Shown here one piece after another: positions 28,202-37,571 of a DNA stretch of 45,753 nucleotides (its first letter is position 1; the number at the start of each line of letters is the position of its first letter). The translations under genes were made by a program, and so were the position numbers. This DNA is from Thermostichus vulcanus str. 'Rupite' (GTDB lineage Bacteria > Cyanobacteriota > Cyanobacteriia > Thermostichales > Thermostichaceae). The notes under the pieces were generated by a model that saw only the letters and a list, made by a program, of their open reading frames with translations, searched no databases and was not told where the DNA came from. The stretch is taken from the NCBI RefSeq assembly GCF_022848905.1, contig NZ_JAFIRA010000032.1:1-45753 (forward strand), in the 5' to 3' direction.

Positions 28202-28384
28202 CTGCCGCAGTTTCTAGGGGAGATGACTTGAGTATAGCCTCAGGGTACATCTGCATCAGAAGCCAAAAACAAGGCTACCGCTGCTGCTGGATCCCAGATA
28301 CCGATAGAGAATTCCAACCTAAAGTGGATTTGACTCTTGAGCAAGACTTGGTCAATTGCTAACACATCTACTCGCTAACATGCC

Positions 28385-29671
28385 CTAGGGATCAAATACA
28401 AAAACCACCCGTACATCCCCGCTGGAATCCACCTCAATACTACGCAGGAACTCCCGTAGATAGGCGCGTCGTTCGGTTTCCGTGAGATCTTGCCAGAAGG
28501 GCTGAATAGAGAGGGTTTGTGCGATCTGGGGTAGGTTGGGTGGCGGCAGTTGCTCCAGCTTTTGGGCCAGAAGGGCATTTTCCGCCCGCAGTTGGTAGCG
28601 CCGTTGGGCCAACGAGTGCTCATCCATCAACCCGGAGCACTGCAAGGCTTCTAGCTGGCCGAGAATGTCGGTATTGGCCTGCAGTTGAGATTGGATCCTT
28701 TGCCGGGCGAGGGCAAAAGGATCCTTATCCAGTTGGCGAGTGCGTTGGGGCAGTTGCTCACACACTTGCTGGATCACATCTTGCAAAACCTCTGAATAGT
28801 TGAGGCTGTAGCGGCAGGTTTGACAACGCAGATAGAGGTAGGAGGGGCTGTTTTTCTTGCCTTGGCGAGGCGTGGTTTGCACAATTCGCAGCAGACTGCC
28901 ACAAGAACAGCACTTGACCAAACCAGCCAAAGAGCGAGGAGCGCTGGCACTGCGGCGCGGGATCCCTTGGTTGCGTTTCAGCCAACGATCGATCTGGGCG
29001 GCTTCTGTACGGCTGAGCATTGCCGGATGAGTATCTCGCAGGGTGGTGCCGTCGGTGTAGGCCAAATCCCCTCGGTAGACGGGGTTGAGCAGCCAGTTGC
29101 GTCCGGTGGCTACCGAAATGCGTTTGTGGTGTTTCTCCTCGATGAAGCGCACCGCCTGTCGCAGGGATCCGTAGAGCAAAAAGTGCTGGAAAAAATCCTC
29201 AACGATCCCCGCTTGCTTGCGATCCGGTACGTAGCGATCCCCTTCACGGCGGTACCCAAAGGGGGCAGGGCCAGGGGGCGGCTTACCCGCCAATCGATTC
29301 TTGGCTTGGCTACGGCAGAGACGGCGGCTTTGCAACTGATGGGGAATTTCTGCCAACAGCGGGATCCAGGTTTCGGCATCGGCGGGGGTTTGTACCCCGG
29401 ATTCTGTGACCAGACTGAGTTGGATCCCAGCCTGTTGAATCTGGAGTAGCCGCTCATGAATCTCATCCGCTCGATCCCCCAGATCCGATAACCGCAAGAG
29501 CAGCAGCTCCTGCACCGACCCAGCCCTAATGCGCTGAAACAGGTCTTCCAGGTAAGCTCGGGATCCCCAATCGTGTAGAACCGGGTCGGCCCCTTGTGCT
29601 TTGAGCCACACCAGCCCTTGATCCTCCAAGACAGCATGGGAGGGGGTATAGAGGTAGCCACAAACACTCAT
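28385..29671 (-). CDS. XisF-like serine recombinase homologue, degenerate catalytic core
   Basis: A 428-residue protein with the layout of a large serine recombinase. It has an N-terminal resolvase-like domain (1-~95), a Recombinase domain (~115-235; GKPPPGPAPFGYRREGD, RNWLLNPVYRGDLAY), a zinc ribbon (VKCCSCG...LRCQTC) and a C-terminal coiled coil. XisF and related proteins excise DNA elements in heterocystous cyanobacteria. Here the start reads GYLYTPSHA instead of the usual Y-x-R-x-S-T, and the D-R-L-x-R motif reads LSDLGDR. The catalytic Ser and several Arg are therefore missing or displaced. It may bind DNA without cutting. ATG at 29671; it lies 20 bases after murQ on the same strand. Confidence 0.7.
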   Translation of the reverse strand: MSVCGYLYTPSHAVLEDQGLVWLKAQGADPVLHDWGSRAYLEDLFQRIRAGSVQELLLLRLSDLGDRADEIHERLLQIQQAGIQLSLVTESGVQTPADAETWIPLLAEIPHQLQSRRLCRSQAKNRLAGKPPPGPAPFGYRREGDRYVPDRKQAGIVEDFFQHFLLYGSLRQAVRFIEEKHHKRISVATGRNWLLNPVYRGDLAYTDGTTLRDTHPAMLSRTEAAQIDRWLKRNQGIPRRSASAPRSLAGLVKCCSCGSLLRIVQTTPRQGKKNSPSYLYLRCQTCRYSLNYSEVLQDVIQQVCEQLPQRTRQLDKDPFALARQRIQSQLQANTDILGQLEALQCSGLMDEHSLAQRRYQLRAENALLAQKLEQLPPPNLPQIAQTLSIQPFWQDLTETERRAYLREFLRSIEVDSSGDVRVVFVFDP

Positions 29672-29691
29672 GGACAAGTCATCCAAACCGA

Positions 29692-30621
29692 TCACTGTTG
29701 CTGCGGTAGAGCTGAATTTAGCACTTGACGAATCCTGCCGTGAGCTTGTTGCAAATGCTGACGCGCTTCTTGGGGAGAGCACCCCATGAGAGCCACCAGG
29801 ATCGCCGTTTTTACCTCTCCATCACAAGCTTGCAACAGTTGGGTAGCCGTAGCAGCATCGAGATCACAGGCCAAAGCCACCATCCGTTCCGCCCGCCGTT
29901 TCAGCTTGGCATTGCTGGCTTGCAGATCCACCATCAGGTTGCCGTAGGTTTTGCCCAGACGAATCATCACCCCGGTGGAGAGGGTGTTCAAGACCAACTT
30001 TTGGGCTGTGCCCGCCTTCATGCGCGTGGAACCCAGGATCACCTCTGGCCCTACCAAAGGTGCGATGGCAATATCCACTTGCTCCGTGAGGGGAGAGGGA
30101 TGGTTACAGGCCAAGCCAATCGTCAGAGCACCGGATTTTCTGGCCGCCTGGATCCCACCCAACACAAAGGGGGTACGGCCACTGGCGGCGATCCCTACCA
30201 CACTATCGCAGGTTTGAAGCTCGAGATTTTGTAGGGCAAGGGCACCCGCTTCTGGGTCATCCTCCGCTCCTTCCACCGCTTGGGTCAGGGCTTTTTCGCC
30301 CCCAGCGATCAGGCCAATGACTTGTCCAGGTGAAGTACCAAAGGTGGGGGGACACTCGGCAGCATCCAAAACCCCCAAACGACCGGATGTCCCTGCCCCG
30401 AGATAGATCAGTCGTCCTCCCTGCCGCATTCGTTGGGCAATGGCATCAATGGCTGCGGCAATCGGCTCAGCTTGGTTGGCCACTGCTTCCGGCACACGGC
30501 GATCTTCGGCATTAATCCGCTGCACCAATTCCAAGGTGCTGAGGTTATCAATCTCAAGGGTGGCGGGGTTACGACTTTCCGTCAGGGATCCGGGATCCCA
30601 GCTGTGGGGCATTGGGCTCAT
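29692..30621 (-). CDS. murQ: N-acetylmuramic acid 6-phosphate etherase
   Basis: Cleaves the lactyl ether of MurNAc 6-phosphate to GlcNAc 6-phosphate in cell-wall sugar recycling. The 309-residue SIS-domain protein has [51 protein letters not shown]-type motif (split here), GAEDD with the catalytic Glu region, [13 protein letters not shown] and the C-terminal [11 protein letters not shown] segment. Its ATG at 30621 overlaps the stop of the Uma2 gene (ATGA), so the two are likely coupled. No murein-sugar kinase (AnmK) is adjacent. The NahK-like kinase elsewhere in the window acts on free hexosamines if its assignment is right. Confidence 0.94.
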   Translation of the reverse strand: MSPMPHSWDPGSLTESRNPATLEIDNLSTLELVQRINAEDRRVPEAVANQAEPIAAAIDAIAQRMRQGGRLIYLGAGTSGRLGVLDAAECPPTFGTSPGQVIGLIAGGEKALTQAVEGAEDDPEAGALALQNLELQTCDSVVGIAASGRTPFVLGGIQAARKSGALTIGLACNHPSPLTEQVDIAIAPLVGPEVILGSTRMKAGTAQKLVLNTLSTGVMIRLGKTYGNLMVDLQASNAKLKRRAERMVALACDLDAATATQLLQACDGEVKTAILVALMGCSPQEARQHLQQAHGRIRQVLNSALPQQQ

Positions 30622-31466
30622 GACCACAGAGTCTCAGGATCCACTCCCAAGGAACGCAGATGAGCAGCGAGCCGTTCGGCTTTTTGTCGTTCCAATTCCG
30701 CTTGTTGTTGAGCCTGTGCTGCTTGTTGTTGAGCCTGTGCTGCTTGTTGTTGAGCCTGTGCTGCTTGTTGTTGAGCCTGTGCTGCTTGTTGTTGAGCCTG
30801 TACTGCTTGTTGTTGAGCCTGAACAAATTTTTGTCGCTCCTGCAGGGCTGCCTCGGCAGGTGTGGGGATCAACTCGCCCTCGGGGCCAAAGTAGCGGAGC
30901 TTACGGTCGTGGATGCCAAGATAAAGTCCCAATGCTTCGCTCCAGCGCCAACCCTGCTCATTGGCCGGAATCTCCTGATAGTGGGATCCCTGTAAGCGCC
31001 AGCCGGCAAACTCCAGCGATTCAGGGGAAAACCAGAAATATTCGGGTGTCCGAAAGATATTTTGGTAGATTTCTTTCTTGGTTGTTCTATCTGTCTGTGC
31101 GGTGGAATCTGACAGCAACTCGATGATCAAATCCGGATATCGACCGCCCTCCTCCCACACTACCCAGGAAGGGCGCGGCCATTGCACAACATTTTTAACC
31201 AAGAAGAAATCAGGGCCACGGAAGTCTTTGGTTTTTAATTGTTCTCGGTTGAAATAAATCGTCAGGTTGTAACCGATGAAGTAATCCTCTCGACCCAGCC
31301 AAAGCCATTCTAGAATGCTCACCAACAACAGCATTTGGGCAGCATGAAGTGAACTTTCCATTTCCGGTTCATCGCTCAATAAACCCTTTGCAGAGGGCAT
31401 CTGTTCTGCCAACTGCTCAGCGGTGATGGGGGTGGGCAGAGAAAGGGGCTTGTCTTGTACCTGCAT
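30618..31466 (-). CDS. Uma2 family (DUF820) putative nuclease with Gln/Ala repeat tail
   Basis: A 282-residue protein of the Uma2/DUF820 family, a PD-(D/E)XK-fold group greatly expanded in cyanobacteria with uncertain function. Visible features are [23 protein letters not shown] (Asp of the core), then [29 protein letters not shown] in two parts giving the D-x-IIE-x-LS-x-S core, and [17 protein letters not shown]. The tail (~205-260) is a seven-residue repeat AQAQQQA in six copies, predicted to form a coiled coil. The C-terminus [15 protein letters not shown] is common in the family. It overlaps murQ by four bases. Confidence 0.8.
   Translation of the reverse strand: MQVQDKPLSLPTPITAEQLAEQMPSAKGLLSDEPEMESSLHAAQMLLLVSILEWLWLGREDYFIGYNLTIYFNREQLKTKDFRGPDFFLVKNVVQWPRPSWVVWEEGGRYPDLIIELLSDSTAQTDRTTKKEIYQNIFRTPEYFWFSPESLEFAGWRLQGSHYQEIPANEQGWRWSEALGLYLGIHDRKLRYFGPEGELIPTPAEAALQERQKFVQAQQQAVQAQQQAAQAQQQAAQAQQQAAQAQQQAAQAQQQAELERQKAERLAAHLRSLGVDPETLWS
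30700..30825. repeat. 21-bp in-frame tandem repeat, six units
   Basis: The unit GCTTGTTGTTGAGCCTGTGC(T) recurs every 21 bases from 30700 to 30825. The first four copies are identical; the fifth and sixth each differ slightly at the end. It encodes the Gln/Ala heptads of the Uma2 protein and is likely to vary in copy number between strains. Confidence 0.95.
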
Positions 31467-31605
31467 CGCTCGGGGAAGTGAACATGTCTCTAGCGTAACG
31501 GGATCCCTTCAGCGTTGGGGGATCCAAGTTGACCCTTTCAGCCCCATTCCGTAGGCCCGGTGCTAGAGTAAGCCCAGTTGAGAGATGGGGTTTGCCCGGA
31601 TCCCT

Positions 31606-31761
31606 ATGCCGAAAGTTCCTTTGCTGAAGCCGGATCAGGCTTATCCCTTCAGGAGCTACTTTGATCTCCCCTTTGAGCCGGAGGAGGTGCTGGCAGAATT
31701 TGGCTATACCTTTATCCAACGAAAGATCAGCTGGCCCAAAGTGGAACGACTACATGTGTAG
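31606..31761 (+). CDS. short ORF, possible gene remnant upstream of uvrB
   Basis: A 51-codon frame starting MPKVPLLKPDQAYPFRSYF and containing DLPFEPEEVLAEFGYTF, then KISWPKVERL before a TAG. The composition looks protein-like, and I have a weak recollection of similar N-termini in longer cyanobacterial hypothetical proteins. It may be an intact small gene or the 5' remnant of a longer one. It ends 78 bases before uvrB. The rest of the 31467-31839 gap holds nothing I can name. Confidence 0.45.
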   Translation: MPKVPLLKPDQAYPFRSYFDLPFEPEEVLAEFGYTFIQRKISWPKVERLHV

Positions 31762-31839
31762 CGGCCTTAGAATCTGCAAACTTGGAAAATAGCATCTTGG
31801 CTTAGATTTGATTATTCGCTCTGGGATCCTCACACAACC

Positions 31840-33927
31840 ATGTCTGAGTTTCAACTGATTTCCCCCTACCAACCCACCGGAGATCAACCCAAGGCTATTG
31901 CCGAATTGGTGGATTCTATTCGTGCAGGTCATCGCTTTCAAACCCTGCTCGGGGCAACGGGCACCGGCAAAACCTTCACCATTGCCCATACCATTCAACA
32001 AGTTGGTAAACCGACCTTAGTGATGGCCCACAACAAGACCTTGGCTGCACAACTGTGTAATGAACTGCGAGAGCTATTCCCCCATAATGCCGTTGAATAC
32101 TTTATCAGCTATTACGACTACTATCAACCGGAAGCCTACGTTCCCAGTACCGATACTTATATTGCCAAGTCTTCTTCCATTAATGATGAAATTGATATGT
32201 TGCGACACTCTGCCACCCGCTCTTTATTTGAACGACGGGATGTAATTGTTGTTGCATCTGTGAGTTGTATCTACGGCTTGGGAATGCCGGAAGAGTACCT
32301 CAATGCTTCCATCCCATTCAAGGTAGGGCAAGAACTCAACCAGCGAGATCTGTTGCGGGATTTGGCCAGTGTGCAGTACGAGCGCAATGATTTGGAGTTG
32401 ACCCGAGGACGCTTCCGTCTAAAGGGAGATGTGCTAGAAATTGTTCCAGCCTACGAAGATCGGGTCATTCGCATCGAATTTTTTGGAGATGAGATCGATG
32501 CCATTCGTTTAATTGATCCGGTCACGGGCGAAATTTTGAACAGTCTCAGTGCCCTCAGGGTTTATCCGGCTCGACACTTTGTGACACCGGAAGAACAACT
32601 GGAGCAAGCTTTGATCGATATTGAGCAAGAACTAGAAGATCAATTGGCCCGCTTCCGAAAGGAAGGCAAGCTGCTCGAAGCCCAACGCTTGGAACAACGT
32701 ACTCGCTACGACTTGGAAATGCTGCGGGAAGTGGGCTATTGCAGTGGTATCGAAAATTATTCTCGACACCTGACCGGACGTAAGGAAGGGGATCCCCCTG
32801 CCTGTTTGGTGGATTATTTCAAGGCGAATGATTGGCTATTGGTGCTCGATGAATCACATGTGACAGTGCCCCAAATTCGCGGCATGTACAATGGCGACCG
32901 TGCCCGCAAACAGGTGCTGGTGGATCACGGGTTTCGCTTGCCCAGCGCCTTGGATAATCGCCCTCTCAAGGCAGAAGAATTTTGGGCGAAAGTCCATCAG
33001 TGTGTCTTTGTTTCTGCTACTCCTGGCAACTGGGAACTGGAACAAAGTGAAGCTGAGTTTGAAACCCTGATTGAGAATGGCAAGCCATTGATGCTTTACC
33101 GCCCTGGTACTGGTCGAGTCGTAGAGCAGGTGATTCGGCCCACAGGCGTAGTGGATCCAGAGGTGCATGTACGCCCTACTGCCGGGCAGGTGGATGACTT
33201 GATGGGGGAAATTTACGAACGCTTAGAACGCTCCCAACGTGGCCCCGCTGAACGGGTGATTGTAACCACTCTTACCAAACGTATGGCGGAAGATCTGACG
33301 GAATACCTACAGGAGCGCGGGATCCGTGTCCGTTATTTGCATTCTGAAATTACCTCAATTGAGCGGATCGAGATTTTACAAGATTTTCGGGAAGGCGCTT
33401 TTGACGTACTGGTGGGGGTCAACCTACTGCGGGAAGGGTTGGATTTGCCGGAAGTGTCTTTGGTGGCGATTTTGGATGCGGATAAGGAAGGTTTTTTGCG
33501 GGCAGAACGATCTCTGATCCAGATGATCGGGCGAGCAGCCCGAAATGTACGGGGAACTGTGGTGATGTATGCCGACAATATGACCGGTAGTATGGCCCGA
33601 GCCATCGCAGAAACCGAGCGCCGCCGGGAAATTCAATTACAATACAACATCCAAAACAACATTACCCCCAAGCCGATTATCAAAAAATCCAGCAATGCCA
33701 TCTTGTCCTTTTTGGCCATCTCCCGCAAACTTAGCGATCAAGATTTGGAGAAAGCCTTCCAAGCCTCGGAAGAGATCCCTCTCTCGGAAATTCCGGAGCT
33801 GATTAGCCAACTGGAACTGAAAATGAAAACAGCCGCCAAAAACCTGGAATTCGAAGAAGCCGCTGAACTGCGGGACAAGATCAAAAAACTGCGCCGACGC
33901 CTGTTAGGCAACCATCAGGGCACCTAA
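31840..33927 (+). CDS. uvrB: excinuclease ABC subunit B
   Basis: Damage-verifying helicase-like subunit of UvrABC nucleotide excision repair. The 695-residue protein begins [13 protein letters not shown], then Walker [11 protein letters not shown], the beta-hairpin region [18 protein letters not shown] that clamps DNA, the DESH box ([12 protein letters not shown]), and helicase motifs V-VI ([26 protein letters not shown]). The C-terminal UVR domain for UvrC contact is [18 protein letters not shown]. Length is normal. GGATCC palindromes are noticeably sparse in this gene. No clear Shine-Dalgarno precedes the ATG. Confidence 0.97.
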   Translation: MSEFQLISPYQPTGDQPKAIAELVDSIRAGHRFQTLLGATGTGKTFTIAHTIQQVGKPTLVMAHNKTLAAQLCNELRELFPHNAVEYFISYYDYYQPEAYVPSTDTYIAKSSSINDEIDMLRHSATRSLFERRDVIVVASVSCIYGLGMPEEYLNASIPFKVGQELNQRDLLRDLASVQYERNDLELTRGRFRLKGDVLEIVPAYEDRVIRIEFFGDEIDAIRLIDPVTGEILNSLSALRVYPARHFVTPEEQLEQALIDIEQELEDQLARFRKEGKLLEAQRLEQRTRYDLEMLREVGYCSGIENYSRHLTGRKEGDPPACLVDYFKANDWLLVLDESHVTVPQIRGMYNGDRARKQVLVDHGFRLPSALDNRPLKAEEFWAKVHQCVFVSATPGNWELEQSEAEFETLIENGKPLMLYRPGTGRVVEQVIRPTGVVDPEVHVRPTAGQVDDLMGEIYERLERSQRGPAERVIVTTLTKRMAEDLTEYLQERGIRVRYLHSEITSIERIEILQDFREGAFDVLVGVNLLREGLDLPEVSLVAILDADKEGFLRAERSLIQMIGRAARNVRGTVVMYADNMTGSMARAIAETERRREIQLQYNIQNNITPKPIIKKSSNAILSFLAISRKLSDQDLEKAFQASEEIPLSEIPELISQLELKMKTAAKNLEFEEAAELRDKIKKLRRRLLGNHQGT

Positions 33928-33971
33928 AATACCTTCCAGACTGGCAAACATGGGGAGTGGCTTATGCCACC

Positions 33972-35870
33972 ATGAGCTTACAGAGCAGCCTAGCATCCCA
34001 GGGATCCCCAATCATGATGGGTGTTCGCATCAAACAAGCCATTTCAGCTCTTGTGGTCGGGTTGATGGTTGGGATTTGCCTCTGGCTTATTCCTGCTGTT
34101 GCCGCTGCTTCACCCTCTGGGATCCCTTTGGCCCAAGCTCTTGATTTTCGGGATCCCAACTTCTTTCTGACCAACCCCAGCCCTACACCGGCTGGATCTC
34201 CCACTCCCGAGGGATCCCCTGCTCCAACCCCTAGCCCCAGCCCAACTGGGATCCCGTTTACCGGACAAGAGGGCACAGAACTGCTGGTGGGGAGCATCCC
34301 GGTGTTTCGCTTGCAGACGGCAGAATATCCCAGCGATGTGCGGGCCGACAACATTCGAGCGGTGATCGAACGTTTTTTAGATGAAGGTCAGCTGCCGGAG
34401 CCAGAAGTACGGGTGGCCCAAGACCCCAATGGGCAATACGTTTTGCGTCTAGGGGAGAGAGGCCGCTTTGAACCCACGCAACGGTATCTGTTCACGGTCA
34501 CCTATGCTGATGCTGCTGCCGAACGACGGACATCTCTAAGCCAGGTGGGCCTGAATGAAGTGCGTTTGGTGGCCAACAGCTGGGCGCGGCGACTGGAACA
34601 AGCCATTAGTGACTACCGCGAAGATCTGCTGGCTTTGCAACGGGCTCAGGATCCACGGGTGCTGATTCTGTCGATCCTAGCGGGAATTGCCACCCTGTTG
34701 GTGGGGTTCTTTCTTTGGCGACTATTCAATCGCAGCTTGGGACGCTTGCAGAGTTTATTGGAAACCAAAGCCGGGGAAGCCTGGCATACCTGGATTGATA
34801 TTGGCGGGGTGCTTTTGCGGGCTGCTGGGGCACTGCTGATCATCGGGATTTCTTTGGATCGAGGCATCAGCCTTGTGCCTGCGCTGCGACCCTTTCAGCG
34901 CTCCTTCTACCTGGGGCTAAGCCGCGTGATCGGCACCGCCCTTGGCGTCTTGACCCAGCCTTTGCCCAACTCTAGCCTTTCCATCGCCAGTTTGCTGGTG
35001 TTCATGGCCCTTTCTATCCTGGTATTCACAGGTGCCCACTACCTCAGCGTCGGTCTTAAGGAGCGATTTCTCACCCGCCTGGGGCTGGATTTGGGTACCC
35101 AAGAATCCTCAGCCGCCATCTTCAAATACGCCCTTACCTTGCTCGGGATCCTGTTGGTCTTGCCCTTCAGCGGCCTGAACCTGAGCTCTCTCACGGTGAT
35201 TGCCGGGGCAGTCGGTTTGGGTATCGGCTTCGGCTTGCAGAACCTCTCCAACAACTACATCAGTTATCTGGCCATTTTGTTGGAGCGCCCGATTCAAATT
35301 GGGGATTTGGTGCAGGTGGATGACTTGCTGGGTACAGTGGAGCGAATTGGTCCTCGAGCAACAGTGTTGCGCACGTTAGATCGCATTTTTGTGGTCGTGC
35401 CCAACTCCCGCTTTACCGAATCGAAGGTGGTGAACTGGAGTTACCGGGATCCCCGCTGCCGCATTCATGTGCCGGTGGGGGTGGCTTATGGGTCGGATAC
35501 AGCGTTGGTGACCGAAGCCCTGCTCAGCGCAGCCAAGGAAAACTCGCGGGTGCTCAGTAGTCCGGCACCCCAGGTGTGGCTCAAGTCTTTTGGCCCCTCT
35601 TCTCTGAATTTTGAACTGCTGGTGTGGATCAACCGACCCCAAGACCAGTTTGTGTTGATCAGCGAGCTCAACTTTCTGATCGAGGCGGAGTTTCGACGGC
35701 GCGGTATTCGCATCCCTTTCCCACAACAGGACGTCTACATCCGCAGCTTAGAAGGGTTTACTCCCCTCAGCAAAAATGGCGGCTCCCATGCCATGCCTGA
35801 TGCCGATTCCATCCAGTCGGCCCTCAAAGAGGCAGCTCAGTTGCCAGAAGACAAGGGCGGCACCTCCTAA
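33972..35870 (+). CDS. MscS-family mechanosensitive ion channel
   Basis: A channel-like protein of about 632 residues. A signal-like segment (IKQAISALVVGLMVGICLWLI) ends at AVAAA. A Pro/Ser-rich linker (NPSPTPAGSPTPEGSPAP) and a periplasmic alpha-beta region (~90-210) follow. Several membrane helices then lead to the pore-lining MscS helix (LTVIAGAVGLGIGFGLQNLSNN) and the MscS beta domain with ERPIQIGDLVQVDDLLGTVERIG and VVPNSRFTESKVVNWS. It should open under membrane tension and release solutes. ATG at 33972 is used; GTG at 33957 and ATG at 34014 (just before the signal segment) are alternatives. Confidence 0.85.
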   Translation: MSLQSSLASQGSPIMMGVRIKQAISALVVGLMVGICLWLIPAVAAASPSGIPLAQALDFRDPNFFLTNPSPTPAGSPTPEGSPAPTPSPSPTGIPFTGQEGTELLVGSIPVFRLQTAEYPSDVRADNIRAVIERFLDEGQLPEPEVRVAQDPNGQYVLRLGERGRFEPTQRYLFTVTYADAAAERRTSLSQVGLNEVRLVANSWARRLEQAISDYREDLLALQRAQDPRVLILSILAGIATLLVGFFLWRLFNRSLGRLQSLLETKAGEAWHTWIDIGGVLLRAAGALLIIGISLDRGISLVPALRPFQRSFYLGLSRVIGTALGVLTQPLPNSSLSIASLLVFMALSILVFTGAHYLSVGLKERFLTRLGLDLGTQESSAAIFKYALTLLGILLVLPFSGLNLSSLTVIAGAVGLGIGFGLQNLSNNYISYLAILLERPIQIGDLVQVDDLLGTVERIGPRATVLRTLDRIFVVVPNSRFTESKVVNWSYRDPRCRIHVPVGVAYGSDTALVTEALLSAAKENSRVLSSPAPQVWLKSFGPSSLNFELLVWINRPQDQFVLISELNFLIEAEFRRRGIRIPFPQQDVYIRSLEGFTPLSKNGGSHAMPDADSIQSALKEAAQLPEDKGGTS

Positions 35871-35949
35871 ATTGGGTAACAGAAACTACAGGGCACGTCG
35901 AAAAATCCAGTGCTTACAGCCCTTTCATGCTCCGCAATCCCGTGTCGCG

Positions 35950-35980
35950 TAGCATTAGTGTTGCGTAGCAACAATGCCTA
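35950..35980. repeat. hairpin GTTGC-GTA-GCAAC with extended arms
   Basis: Core stem GTTGC at 35960-35964 and GCAAC at 35968-35972 with loop GTA. The arms extend imperfectly outward (TAGCATTA against AATGCCTA). Confidence 0.6.
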
Positions 35981-36130
35981 CAGCAGGCTGCGCCAACCCC
36001 AAAGTGAACGCGGGTTTACTTCAACAACGGTGGTGTCCCTAACCGATTTCAAATTTCAATTTCAAAAGGGCTAGAGTGCTCCGCACCGCTGTCGCGAGGA
36101 GGATTACCCCCCTGCTGGGTGACGAGTGTT

Positions 36131-36240
36131 AGGGCCGCTATGACCCTACGGTTTGTCCGTAGGACAAGAGGCGTTGGCGTTCGTGGAACGCTCCGTTCGC
36201 ACCTCCTCCCGTTAGAGTACCGTAGGCATAGCGGCCCCTT
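36131..36240. repeat. 110-bp element bounded by 22-bp imperfect inverted repeats
   Basis: Left arm AGGGCCGCTATGACCCTACG (plus two bases) at 36131-36152 matches the reverse complement of 36219-36240 except for a few positions. Inside are two perfect smaller hairpins: CCTACGG-TTTGT-CCGTAGG at 36145-36163 and GCGTTC-GTG-GAACGC at 36177-36191. The nested structure suggests a MITE or REP-like element, or a structured RNA. It lies about 40 bases after the psbD stop. Confidence 0.6.
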
Positions 36241-36277
36241 GGCCCAAATAAACTGACGATTTACACCATGGTTCAGC

Positions 36278-37336
36278 TTACAGAGCATTGCCGCGGGGGA
36301 GCACCTCTTCAGGGAACTCAAAGCGCTCATGCGGCTGATCCTGCGGCGCCATCCAGGCCCGGATCCCCTCGTTCAACAAGATGTTCTTCGTGTAGAACGT
36401 CTCAAACTCAGGGTCCTCCGCCGCCCGCGTCTCCTGACTGATAAAGTCATACGCCCGCAGGTTCAACGCCAACCCCACAACCCCAATGCTGGCCATCCAC
36501 AGACCCGTCACCGGCACAAACAACATGAAAAAGTGCAGCCACCGCTTGTTGGAAAACGCAATCCCAAATATCTGGCTCCAAAACCGGTTCGCCGTCACCA
36601 TCGAATAGGTCTCTTCCGACTGGGTTGGTTCAAACGCCCGGAAGGTGCTCGCTCCTTCCCCATCCCGGAACAGGGTGTTCTCCACCGTCGCCCCATGAAT
36701 GGCACACAGCAGCGCTCCTCCCAACACACCCGCTACTCCCATCATGTGGAACGGGTTCAAGGTCCAGTTGTGGAACCCTTGGAAAAACAGCAGAAACCGG
36801 AAAATCCCTGCTACCCCAAAGCTGGGGGCAAAAAACCAGCTGCTCTGCCCCAAGGGGTACATCAAAAACACGCTCACAAACACCGCAATCGGGGCACTGA
36901 AGGCGATGGCGTTGTAGGGGCGTACCCCCACCAAGCGGGCAATCTCAAATTGCCGCAGCATGAAGCCAATCAGGCCAAAGGCTCCGTGCAAAGCCACAAA
37001 GGTCCACAGACCCCCGATTTGGCACCAACGGGTGAAGTCCCCTTGCGCTTCCGGGCCCCACAACAGCAACAGGCTGTGGCCCATGCTGTCGGCAGGCGTG
37101 GAAACTGCCACCGTCAGAAAGTTGGCCCCCTCCAAGTAGGAACTGGCCAACCCGTGGGTGTACCAGGAGGTCACAAAGGTGGTGCCGGTCAGCCAGCCCC
37201 CCAAGGCCAAGTAGGCGCAGGGAAACAGCAACAGGCCGGACCAGCCGATAAACACAAATCTGTCGCGCTTGAGCCAGTCGTCGACGATGTCGAACCATCC
37301 TCGCTCCTGACGCACGCGTCCTACCGCTATGGTCAT
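36278..37336 (-). CDS. psbD: photosystem II D2 protein
   Basis: D2 reaction-centre subunit of photosystem II, in the thylakoid membrane. The 352-residue protein is full length with the standard start MTIAVGR at the ATG at 37336. It has helices A-E, the chlorophyll-ligand region [15 protein letters not shown], the iron/quinone region [13 protein letters not shown] and the [18 protein letters not shown] segment, ending LPRGNAL. In most cyanobacteria one psbD copy overlaps psbC. Here no psbC follows, so this is a stand-alone copy of the psbDII type, or the psbDC arrangement is broken. An in-frame ATG ten codons upstream exists but adds a non-family extension. Confidence 0.97.
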   Translation of the reverse strand: MTIAVGRVRQERGWFDIVDDWLKRDRFVFIGWSGLLLFPCAYLALGGWLTGTTFVTSWYTHGLASSYLEGANFLTVAVSTPADSMGHSLLLLWGPEAQGDFTRWCQIGGLWTFVALHGAFGLIGFMLRQFEIARLVGVRPYNAIAFSAPIAVFVSVFLMYPLGQSSWFFAPSFGVAGIFRFLLFFQGFHNWTLNPFHMMGVAGVLGGALLCAIHGATVENTLFRDGEGASTFRAFEPTQSEETYSMVTANRFWSQIFGIAFSNKRWLHFFMLFVPVTGLWMASIGVVGLALNLRAYDFISQETRAAEDPEFETFYTKNILLNEGIRAWMAPQDQPHERFEFPEEVLPRGNAL

Positions 37337-37571
37337 AAGATGAGTTTCTCCGGAATAACAACGCATGAAGCATGAAGTGCAATTCGGCAGTACCCAGGAT
37401 TTCTGAGCAGCACCGTTTTTCTATCTTACGAAATATCAAGAAATCGCAACACAATCTCAGAATAATGCTCGGTAGCCGCTCACCCAGTGCAGGGATCCCT
37501 TCTGTTTTAGGATGGGGAGGGTTTCGGCTAAGAGCGGCTGGGCCGGGATCCGGAACGACACGGAGGTCACT
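37337..37571. promoter_or_regulatory. divergent psbD-glgA promoter region
   Basis: 235 bases between two divergent starts. On the psbD strand TTGCGA followed after 15 bases by TAAGAT (near 37430-37457) is a possible promoter, with GGAG close to the psbD start. On the other strand GGAGG at 37562-37566 serves glgA. No HLR1 or NtcA site was assigned with confidence. Confidence 0.4.

Larger units (their letters stand above)
35871..36277. other. structured intergenic region between MscS and psbD genes
   Basis: About 400 bases with no convincing gene. It is rich in hairpins listed separately (35950-35980 and 36131-36240). The two flanking genes converge here, so the hairpins may end transcription on either strand, although no clear T-run is seen. 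The wording of the sequence (GCGTAGCA, CCGTAGG, CATAGCGG) looks like dispersed repeat DNA. Confidence 0.5.

Noticed and set aside
30660-30995. Leu/Cys-rich repeat frame (LLLSLCC units) opposite the Uma2 gene
   Set aside because: It is the antisense reading of the 21-bp Gln/Ala repeat and has no independent support.
36329-37375. 348-codon open frame antisense to psbD
   Set aside because: A shadow of psbD codon use: Arg/Gln/His/Pro-rich with no domain. psbD is certain on the other strand.
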